Assembly (NCBI GenBank): GCA_027317055.1
Contig: DAHVFK010000182.1
Span: 1-7,026, forward strand
DNA from: Betaproteobacteria bacterium
GTDB lineage: Bacteria; Pseudomonadota; Gammaproteobacteria; Burkholderiales; SG8-39
DNA length: 7,026 nt
Direction: 5' to 3'
Below, in pieces: positions 1 through 4,816 of this stretch; within the stretch, counting starts at the first letter, position 1; each line of letters opens with the position of its first letter. The position numbers were made by a program, and so were the translations under genes. The notes beneath the pieces are model-generated. The model saw only the letters and a program-made list of their open reading frames with translations. It was not told where the DNA came from and searched no databases.

Positions 1-434
1 ATTGGGGCGAAACCTACCAGGCGCTGCAGCAAGGCGCGTGCGATGCCCTTAATGTCGCAATCGGCGCCTTGACCGCATTCAAGATCAACGAGACGCTCGG
101 CAGCTGCACCTTCATCGACATGTCTCCGAACGCGCACGTCACGATCCTGAACAAGGCCTGGTACGACGGGCTTCCGGCCGATATAAGAAGAGCGATCGAT
201 CGTGCTGCGCTAGAAGCCTGGGAATACCAGAAGGCGGAGCAGAAGAAAGTCAATGACCAGATCAGCGCTCAGTGGAAATCGCAGGGAATCAAATTCGTGC
301 ATAACACGCCGCAAGAGCGCAAGACATGGATCGAGGCAGTCGGTCATCAGCGGCCAGAATGGAATCAGTGGAAGGACCGCTATGGCCGCGATCTGTACAA
401 CCAGATCGTAAAAGTGGTCGAAAAGCTGTCTTAG
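1..434 (+). CDS. dctP: TRAP transporter substrate-binding protein DctP, C-terminal part (cut by left edge)
   Basis: Periplasmic solute receptor of a tripartite ATP-independent periplasmic (TRAP) transporter; it binds a small organic anion and delivers it to the DctQM permease. The frame is open from base 3 to the TAG at 432-434, giving 143 residues with no start in the window. An internal TTG at 69 is only a shadow start, since the family-like sequence runs back to the edge (WGETYQALQQGACDAL, matching the DctP 'YxALQxGxxDA' segment). The remainder is the usual helical C-terminal lobe, including NKAWYDGLPADIRRAI and an amphipathic tail ending VVEKLS. Family members are usually 320-360 residues, so well over half is missing, including the signal peptide and the conserved ligand-binding arginine. 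The substrate therefore cannot be predicted. dctQ and dctM follow on the same strand, which supports the call. Confidence 0.88.
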   Translation, partial: WGETYQALQQGACDALNVAIGALTAFKINETLGSCTFIDMSPNAHVTILNKAWYDGLPADIRRAIDRAALEAWEYQKAEQKKVNDQISAQWKSQGIKFVHNTPQERKTWIEAVGHQRPEWNQWKDRYGRDLYNQIVKVVEKLS

Positions 435-448
435 CCAATGCACCAGGA

Positions 449-475
449 CTCCGCGCCGCTCAGGGCGGCGCGGAG
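449..475 (+). promoter_or_regulatory. Perfect 11-bp hairpin between dctP and dctQ
   Basis: CTCCGCGCCGC (449-459) is followed by the loop TCAGG (460-464) and then by the exact reverse complement GCGGCGCGGAG (465-475). It begins 14 nt after the dctP stop and ends 25 nt before the preferred dctQ start. No T-run follows, so it is not a classical intrinsic terminator. A hairpin between the binding-protein gene and the permease genes of a transport operon often stabilises the upstream mRNA or dampens downstream expression, so that the receptor is made in excess. That role is inferred here; the inverted repeat itself is directly visible. Confidence 0.8.
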
Positions 476-490
476 GGCTCGCCATCGTAC

Positions 491-494
491 GGAG
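491..494 (+). promoter_or_regulatory. Ribosome-binding site deciding the dctQ start
   Basis: GGAG sits 6 nt before the ATG at 501. The alternative in-frame ATG at 438 follows the dctP stop by only 3 nt and has no purine-rich site before it (its upstream sequence is ...GCTGTCTTAGCCA). Using 438 would put the strong hairpin inside the coding region and add a basic tail unlike DctQ. This favours 501. Confidence 0.65.
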
Positions 495-500
495 CTTGCA

Positions 501-1025
501 ATGAGAAGAGTGTGGGCAATCCTGGATGAGCGCTTGGAGCGCTGGCTCATATCAGCGTTTTATGGCTATTTCTGCGTGATCATTCTCGTCGAGGTGATTA
601 GGCGCTACCTCTTTGAGAACTCGAGTACGTGGGGCGAGATGACGGCGCGCTACGCGTTCGTGTATCTCGTGTACTTCGCGGTCGCCGAGGTTGCCAAGAC
701 GCGCGACCACATCCGGGTCGACGTGGTACCGAGGCTTCTGCGAGGCAAAGCGCGCTTTGTCCTGTATGCCTATATCGACTTTCTGTACCTGTTGCTCTCC
801 CTCCTGGTCCTTTATTACTCGATGCAGGTCGTCGGTCTGTCGATTCGAAATGGCACACTCGTCACCGGGTTCAGCAACGTCAATCTCGCTTACGCGCAGG
901 CCGCCCTGCCTCTGGGGACCGCTCTACTCATATTCCGCGTGCTCCAGCGGTTCCGCCGGACGTGGCGCGCGTACGTCGAAAGCGGCGAAGTGCCCTTGGG
1001 AGGCCTCGGCGATGAGCCACACTGA
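501..1025 (+). CDS. dctQ: TRAP transporter small permease subunit DctQ
   Basis: Small membrane subunit of the TRAP transporter; with DctM it forms the inner-membrane permease that accepts ligand from DctP. From the ATG at 501 it is 174 residues, normal for the family. Four hydrophobic segments are visible, at about residues 15-33, 48-64, 88-107 and 128-147. The family signature lies between the first two helices and after: STWGEMTARYAFVYLV, then DHIRVDVV, matching the DctQ pattern of a Trp-x-Glu-E/M-x-x-Arg-Tyr helix followed by His-Ile-x-Val-Asp. The frame also allows a start at 438 (195 residues), but the added residues are Arg/Ala-rich and lie over the hairpin, so I reject it. The end overlaps dctM by 14 nt, which points to translational coupling. 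Confidence 0.9.
   Translation: MRRVWAILDERLERWLISAFYGYFCVIILVEVIRRYLFENSSTWGEMTARYAFVYLVYFAVAEVAKTRDHIRVDVVPRLLRGKARFVLYAYIDFLYLLLSLLVLYYSMQVVGLSIRNGTLVTGFSNVNLAYAQAALPLGTALLIFRVLQRFRRTWRAYVESGEVPLGGLGDEPH
998..1003 (+). promoter_or_regulatory. Ribosome-binding site for dctM
   Basis: GGGAGG lies inside the end of dctQ, 8 nt before the ATG at 1012. It fixes the dctM start. The frame is open much further upstream, to a possible start at 691, but that stretch is the dctQ gene read in another frame. Confidence 0.75.
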
Positions 1026-2298
1026 CCTGATCGTCCTGGGCGTGGGGTTCGCAATGCTGGTGCACCTCGCGATAGGAGTACCCCTGTTCATCGTGCTTGG
1101 GCTTGGCTCGCTGGGGATGATCGTCTCTGCGGGCGTGTATTCGCCGAGCGTGCTGGGAGATGTCCCGTTCAGCGCTTTGAACAATTGGGCATTGCTCGCC
1201 ATGCCGCTTTTCATTTTGACCGGGGATATCATTTCGTCCGGCAGAATCGCACGGCAGTTGGTGCGATTAGGGCAGGCAATCGTCGGCTGGATCACGGGCG
1301 GACTTGGCATGGCGACGATCATGGGATGCTTCTTTTTCGCCGGCACCAGTGGTTCGAACTCCGCGGATACCGTGGCGATTGGCAAGATCATGGTCCCCTC
1401 AATGGTGGAGAGCGGATATTCGAAGCCGTATGCGGCGGGACTCGCAGCGGCGGGGGGGTGTCTTGGGATCATCGTTCCACCGAGTCTGATCTTTATTATC
1501 TACGGAGTCGTGTCCTCGACATCGGTCGGGGATCTTTTTCTCGGCGGCGTCTTGCCGGGAGTGCTCATGGCCGGGGTCATGTGCATTGCGAACTATCTCG
1601 TGTGCCGTTGCTCGAGTTGGGGAGCGCGCGAAAGGACGGCATTTCGGCTGTCGGAGGTCGGCCGTGCGGCATGGGCGGCGCGCTACGGCCTGGGAGCGCC
1701 GGCCGTCATACTGGGGGGTATCTACAGCGGCTTGTTTACGCCAACCGAAGCGGCGTCCGTCGCTGTCGCCTACTGCCTGTTTGTGGAGATCTTCCTGACC
1801 AAGGGGCTTAAGGCGAGGGAAGTGCCGAAGTTGCTTGTACGAAGCGGCTCAATTGCAGGGATCATCGGACCGGTCATCGCGTTTTCTGTGCTCTTCGCAG
1901 AGGTCCTGGCGGTATTGCGCATCCCGGACCGCCTGGCCACGGGTCTGCTTTCGATGGCATCAGGATACGTATCGGGTGTATTGCTTATTGCGGTCTTGCT
2001 TCTGCTCGTCGGGTGCTTCATCGAGACCATCGCAGCTCTTATCATCATCTCGCCGATCCTCCAGCCGATCGCGCAGGGACTGGGTATCAATTCCGTTCAT
2101 TTCGGGGTATTTGTCGTATGCGCGTTGACCGTGGGTTTCATTACGCCACCCGTCGGAATCAATCTCTTCGCCGCTTCGGCGATCACTGGCGAGCCGTACA
2201 TGAGAATTGCCTCGCGGGTGTGGCCATTGTGTCTCGCATTGGTCTTGGCCGTTCTCATAATCGGATTTGTGCCATGGATCTCCACATGGTTCATGTAG
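1012..2298 (+). CDS. dctM: TRAP transporter large permease subunit DctM
   Basis: Large membrane subunit that forms the translocation path of the TRAP transporter and couples substrate import to a sodium or proton gradient. From the ATG at 1012 it is 428 residues, the usual DctM length. It is strongly hydrophobic throughout, with many membrane helices. Recognisable family motifs are FFFAGTSGSNSADTVAIG (from about residue 107), the GYSKPYAAGLAAAGG segment, the re-entrant IIVPPSLIF (prolines 156-157) and its C-terminal counterpart FITPPVGINLFAAS (prolines 379-380). The two PP-containing loops match the duplicated hairpin architecture known for this ion-transporter superfamily. It is the last gene of the operon; an oppositely directed GST gene ends 90 nt downstream. 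Codon use is less GC-biased than in the genes to the right. Confidence 0.95.
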   Translation: MSHTDLIVLGVGFAMLVHLAIGVPLFIVLGLGSLGMIVSAGVYSPSVLGDVPFSALNNWALLAMPLFILTGDIISSGRIARQLVRLGQAIVGWITGGLGMATIMGCFFFAGTSGSNSADTVAIGKIMVPSMVESGYSKPYAAGLAAAGGCLGIIVPPSLIFIIYGVVSSTSVGDLFLGGVLPGVLMAGVMCIANYLVCRCSSWGARERTAFRLSEVGRAAWAARYGLGAPAVILGGIYSGLFTPTEAASVAVAYCLFVEIFLTKGLKAREVPKLLVRSGSIAGIIGPVIAFSVLFAEVLAVLRIPDRLATGLLSMASGYVSGVLLIAVLLLLVGCFIETIAALIIISPILQPIAQGLGINSVHFGVFVVCALTVGFITPPVGINLFAASAITGEPYMRIASRVWPLCLALVLAVLIIGFVPWISTWFM

Positions 2299-2388
2299 AC
2301 AAGGTGTCTCGGGATGCCGCCTGCTGACCTCTTGCGCCAAATCCCTTGGTAAGCCGGGCGCTTTGGCATCGCCCCGCTTTCCCGGACA
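2299..2388. terminator. Convergent intergenic gap with weak stem-loop, possible bidirectional terminator
   Basis: This is the 90-nt space between the converging dctM and GST genes. GGGCG (2356-2360) pairs with CGCCC (2370-2374) across a 9-nt loop, and an outer CCGGG/CCCGG pair (2354-2358, 2381-2385) competes with it. CCAA/TTGG (2337-2340, 2346-2349) could form a minor stem. No T-tract follows on either strand, so a Rho-independent terminator is weakly supported; the position between converging genes is the main argument. Confidence 0.3.
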
Positions 2389-3000
2389 CTAGCTTGTGGT
2401 CTTATTGGCGCGCTTGAACGCGTCGCGCGCCGTTAGTGCGCGGAGGTACGTTTCGAGGTTGTCGTCGTCCAGGGCGAGGCGCGCACTCTTTGCCCATTGG
2501 AGGACATGGCCGGCGAGGATGTCCGCGACGGTAAGAGCGTCTCCGACCAGGTAGGGGCGATTTCCCAATCCCGTTGCCAGGATTTTCACGGCAACCCGGA
2601 ACTCCCAGCCCGCGGTATCAATCACGGCAGAGACGCGGCGCTCCTCGGGAAGCACGAACCGGTGCTTCGCGATGGTCCACAGCGGCGCGTCCAGCTCCGT
2701 GAGGATGAAGCTGATCCACTTGTAGCAAGCGGTCCGCTCGGGCGTGGCGGCCGGGGGCAGCAGCCTGCTCTTGGGATGCTTCTCGGCCAGGTGCATGCAG
2801 ATGGCGGCCGATTCCGTGATGACGGTGCCGGCGTCGTCGAGCACCGGCACCTTGCCGCCGGGATTGATTTTCAGGAACCAGGGCTCGCGCCCCTGGCCAC
2901 GCATGATGTCCACCTCGACGTATTCGTACGGTGCGCCTATTTCTTCAAGCGCCCACAGCGCGCGAAGCGTCCTGCCGTTCCGGTAGCCGTATAGCTTCAT
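2389..3000 (-). CDS. Glutathione S-transferase family protein
   Basis: Cytosolic GST-fold protein, expected to use glutathione for conjugation, thiol transfer or peroxide reduction; the substrate is unknown. It has 203 residues from the ATG at 3000, the standard GST size. The thioredoxin-like N-terminal domain (residues 1 to about 75) shows MKLYGYRNGRTLRALWALEE, then NPGGKVPVL with the cis-proline at 52, then TESAAI (Glu63-Ser64), the glutathione gamma-glutamyl contact. The helical C-terminal domain carries LVGDALTVADI, with the N-capping box Thr157-x-x-Asp160. Thr11 occupies the usual Ser/Cys catalytic position near the first helix. The frame continues 28 residues upstream to 3084, but that extension lies inside selU and is Arg/Ser-rich, so the ATG at 3000 is preferred. 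An AGG 6 nt upstream overlaps the selU stop region, suggesting coupled translation. Confidence 0.9.
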   Translation of the reverse strand: MKLYGYRNGRTLRALWALEEIGAPYEYVEVDIMRGQGREPWFLKINPGGKVPVLDDAGTVITESAAICMHLAEKHPKSRLLPPAATPERTACYKWISFILTELDAPLWTIAKHRFVLPEERRVSAVIDTAGWEFRVAVKILATGLGNRPYLVGDALTVADILAGHVLQWAKSARLALDDDNLETYLRALTARDAFKRANKTTS

Positions 3001-3007
3001 CGAACGC

Positions 3008-4096
3008 CTAGGCTGTGGCCGGCTCGCGATGGAGCCGCCGGGCCGCTTCGAGGAGCGAGTCGCGGTCAAGACGCCGGAGCTCAACCCTGGCCGCTTTCTC
3101 GATCTGCGGGTAATTTCGGCCGATCGAGCGCGCGTAGGCGGGATCGTAGTGCGCTTGCATCAGCCGCTGGAACAGCTCGGGGGCGCGCCGGTCGCGGGCA
3201 AGCCCTTCCCAGAGAGCGAATTCTTCGCCGCCGACGAGGGGGCGCAGGAAACGCAGCCGCGCCATCAGGGAGTCCGGGTCGCGCTCGAAGTGGCTGTAGT
3301 CCTCGCGCCAGAGCGAGACGCGCTCGGCCATTGGCGCGCTGATACCGAACAGCCGCCCGCCGTGGATGGCCTCGAGCAAGGAGGTCGGAAGCTGGATGGC
3401 GCCGATCTTCCTGCTTTCGGATTCGACCCACACCGGCCTGGAGGGATCGAAGCCGCGCAGCTTTTCGACCAGAAGCGAATCGAACCACTTCTGCGGGGGC
3501 TGGGCGATGCCGGGCAGGTCGCCGATCAGCGAGCCGCGATGCCGCGCGAGGCCTTCCAGGTCGAGGACCTGCGCCCCCACGGACTCCAGGGCGGAGAGCA
3601 GGCGGGTCTTGCCGCATCCCGTGGGGCCGCACAGCACGTGGCAGCGGAACGTGCGCGGCAGCGTCTCGAGCTGGTCCCGCACCCAGGCCCGGTAGGCCTT
3701 CCAGCCGCCGGGCAGGCGATCGACGCGAAAGCCGATGGTGGAGAGCGCATCGAACCAGAGCTTGCTGCGCTTGCCGCCGCGAAAGCAATAGACGAGCATG
3801 CGCGCGTCCTTCGGGTGCCTCGCGACGAGCTCGTCGATGTGGCGCGAGATGTTCCTGAGCGCGTAGGACACGCCGATCGTGTAGGCGCGGTGCGTGTCGC
3901 TGCGGTGCGTGGTGCCGACTTCCGCGTATTCCTCGTTGTCGACCACCGGCAGGTTGACTGCGCGGGGCAGGTGGTCCGCGGCGTATTCGCGCTCGCTGCG
4001 CGCGTCGATCACGAGCGCGTACTGCCCGTCGAGCGCGCCGCGCAGCATGGATGAAAACCGCGCCTGCTCGTCGCCGCTGGGAGAATCCTTTGCCAT
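3008..4096 (-). CDS. selU: tRNA 2-selenouridine synthase (SelU/MnmH)
   Basis: Replaces sulfur with selenium in 2-thiouridine at the wobble position (U34) of Lys, Glu and Gln tRNAs, using selenophosphate and passing through an S-geranylated intermediate. From the ATG at 4096 it has 362 residues, close to the family norm. The N-terminal rhodanese domain contains VIDARSEREYAADHLPRAVN and the catalytic loop YCFRGGKRS, with Cys at residue 104. A P-loop domain follows, with Walker A GPTGCGKT at about residues 157-164, then LDLEGLARHRGSLIGDLPG and WVESESRKIG, all typical of MnmH. A GTG start at 4111 would add five residues but has no upstream ribosome-binding site. The gene leads a two-gene unit with the GST. 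The selenophosphate synthetase gene selD, needed for function, is not in this window. Confidence 0.95.
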   Translation of the reverse strand: MAKDSPSGDEQARFSSMLRGALDGQYALVIDARSEREYAADHLPRAVNLPVVDNEEYAEVGTTHRSDTHRAYTIGVSYALRNISRHIDELVARHPKDARMLVYCFRGGKRSKLWFDALSTIGFRVDRLPGGWKAYRAWVRDQLETLPRTFRCHVLCGPTGCGKTRLLSALESVGAQVLDLEGLARHRGSLIGDLPGIAQPPQKWFDSLLVEKLRGFDPSRPVWVESESRKIGAIQLPTSLLEAIHGGRLFGISAPMAERVSLWREDYSHFERDPDSLMARLRFLRPLVGGEEFALWEGLARDRRAPELFQRLMQAHYDPAYARSIGRNYPQIEKAARVELRRLDRDSLLEAARRLHREPATA

Positions 4097-4128
4097 GACA
4101 TCGCCTATCACAACGGATCGCGCAGATC

Positions 4129-4158
4129 AATAGTAAATCGGACCCCCGATTTCCTATT
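4129..4158. repeat. Inverted repeat with 12 paired bases, candidate operator or hairpin
   Basis: AATAG (4129-4133), T, AAATCGG (4135-4141), loop ACCC, CCGATTT (4146-4152), C, CTATT (4154-4158). The inner seven base pairs are perfect; after one T/C mismatch a further five pair. It ends 33 nt before the selU ATG on the minus strand and 59 nt before virB2. It could be a dimeric regulator's operator acting on either gene, or an RNA hairpin in the selU leader. On the plus strand the right arm runs into a short TTTT, so a small terminator protecting one operon from read-through is also possible. Confidence 0.6.
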
Positions 4159-4173
4159 TTCCGTCGCGACCGC

Positions 4174-4213
4174 GCCTCCTATGCTTTTGCGCAAAGACAA
4201 CGGCAAAGGAGGC
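4174..4213 (+). promoter_or_regulatory. Possible hairpin covering the virB2 ribosome-binding site
   Basis: GCCTCCT (4174-4180) is the exact complement of AGGAGGC (4207-4213), which contains the virB2 Shine-Dalgarno core. The 26-nt loop between them holds a second palindrome, TTTGCGCAAA (4186-4195). If transcription starts upstream of 4174, the mRNA could fold and hide the ribosome-binding site. If the -10 at 4180 is used, transcripts would start too late to form it. The pairing is seen; the regulation is inferred. Confidence 0.4.
4205..4212 (+). promoter_or_regulatory. Strong ribosome-binding site of virB2
   Basis: AAAGGAGG lies 5 nt before the ATG at 4218, a near-complete anti-16S match. 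It is much stronger than the site before virB3, as expected for a pilin needed in many copies. Confidence 0.8.
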
Positions 4214-4217
4214 TCGG

Positions 4218-4532
4218 ATGGAATTGTATCGGTCCTTGAAGGAGGTGCCGGCCCGATACCGGCGCGCGCTGGAGCGAATCCAGACAGCGCTGATTCTAGC
4301 GCTGCTGCCGCTCCCGGCCTACGCCCAGGAGGATCCGATCTCGCGCCTGCTCAACAAGGCCGTCGACCTCCTGACCAACCAGTGGGCGGTCGCCTCGGCG
4401 GTGATCACCATTGCGGCGATCGGCTACCGGATGAAGTACGGGATGATGGACAAGCGCAAGGCGCTGACTTCCATCATCGGGATCGTGGTGGTGTTCGGGG
4501 CCGTGCTCATCGTGGACGAGATCCGCGGCTGA
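4218..4532 (+). CDS. virB2: VirB2/TrbC-family T4SS pilin subunit
   Basis: Major pilin subunit of a type IV secretion system, inserted in the inner membrane and assembled into the pilus. The precursor is 104 residues. A long leader has basic residues (RYRRALER, 14-21), a hydrophobic core (22-33) and a probable signal peptidase site after AYA at residue 36, leaving a mature chain of about 68 residues. The mature part holds two membrane helices, at about 55-70 and 82-99, separated by the short charged loop RMKYGMMDKRK (71-81). The helix-loop-helix layout and the ending IIGIVVVFGAVLIVDEI are typical of VirB2/TrbC. It starts the operon behind a strong ribosome-binding site, and virB3 starts 2 nt after its stop. 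Whether the mature pilin is cyclised, as in some relatives, cannot be told. Confidence 0.88.
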   Translation: MELYRSLKEVPARYRRALERIQTALILALLPLPAYAQEDPISRLLNKAVDLLTNQWAVASAVITIAAIGYRMKYGMMDKRKALTSIIGIVVVFGAVLIVDEIRG

Positions 4533-4534
4533 CG

Positions 4535-4816
4535 ATGGAGCGCGAAGATCCCCTTTACCAGGGCATGACGCGCGACGCCGCGATCCTGGGCGTCACGCTC
4601 GACTGCTTCGTTCTCGAGGTGCTCGTGTGGTCGATCGCGTTCCTCGCGACCCGCTCGCTGTGGGTGCTGCCGGCCGCGAGCCTGTTTCATCTTCTGTGCT
4701 ACTGGAAATGCCTCGACGACGCCGATTTCTTCAGCGTGTGGTGGATCGGCTTCGCGCAGACCGGCAAGGGCGCGAACCGGCAGGCGTGGGGAGGAACGAG
4801 TTATGACCCCGACTAG
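4535..4816 (+). CDS. virB3: VirB3 family T4SS inner-membrane protein
   Basis: Small inner-membrane component of the T4SS that works next to the VirB4 ATPase and is needed for pilus assembly. It has 93 residues from the ATG at 4535. The N-terminus MEREDPLYQGMTRDAAILGV matches the VirB3 'PLxxGxTRPxxxxGV' opening. A membrane region follows at about residues 20-60, then the conserved tail WGGTSYDPD, equivalent to the 'WG-x-x-SY-x-P' ending of VirB3. The frame is open back to 4181, but that part lies over virB2 and is a shadow. The start has no clear ribosome-binding site and is only 2 nt from the virB2 stop, so coupled translation is likely. The end overlaps virB4 by 14 nt. Confidence 0.9.
   Translation: MEREDPLYQGMTRDAAILGVTLDCFVLEVLVWSIAFLATRSLWVLPAASLFHLLCYWKCLDDADFFSVWWIGFAQTGKGANRQAWGGTSYDPD
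4790..4796 (+). promoter_or_regulatory. Ribosome-binding site of virB4
   Basis: GGAGGAA inside the end of virB3; its GGAGG core (4790-4794) is 8 nt before the ATG at 4803. This supports 4803 as the virB4 start and the 14-nt overlap with virB3. Confidence 0.75.

Larger units (their letters stand above)
4097..4217. promoter_or_regulatory. Divergent control region between selU and virB2
   Basis: This 121-nt gap must hold the start signals of both the selU-GST unit (leftward) and the virB operon (rightward). It contains several inverted repeats, listed separately. A possible rightward -10 is TATGCT at 4180-4185 (4 of 6 matches to TATAAT), with TTTCCG at 4158-4163 as a poor -35 across a 16-nt spacer. 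No convincing leftward promoter was found by eye. The region is more AT-rich than the flanking genes. Confidence 0.45.

Noticed and set aside
691..1011. Upstream extension of the dctM frame
   Set aside because: This stretch is dctQ read in another frame and is Ser/Arg/Cys-rich; the ATG at 1012 has a good ribosome-binding site and gives the standard DctM length.
924..1472. Minus-strand open frame of 182 codons opposite dctM
   Set aside because: Pro/Ser/Ala-rich shadow of the hydrophobic DctM coding strand, with no independent signal.
3029..4054. Plus-strand open frame of 341 codons opposite selU
   Set aside because: Antisense shadow of a well-matched SelU; composition is Arg/Ala/Val-rich with no family signature.
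3081..4130. Minus-strand open frame of 349 codons overlapping selU in another frame
   Set aside because: Extremely Arg/Ala-rich and without motifs; the selU frame explains the region.
4163..4170. Palindrome GTCGCGAC in the divergent region
   Set aside because: Only 8 bp, and CG-rich palindromes of this size are common by chance in such DNA; not listed as a separate operator.
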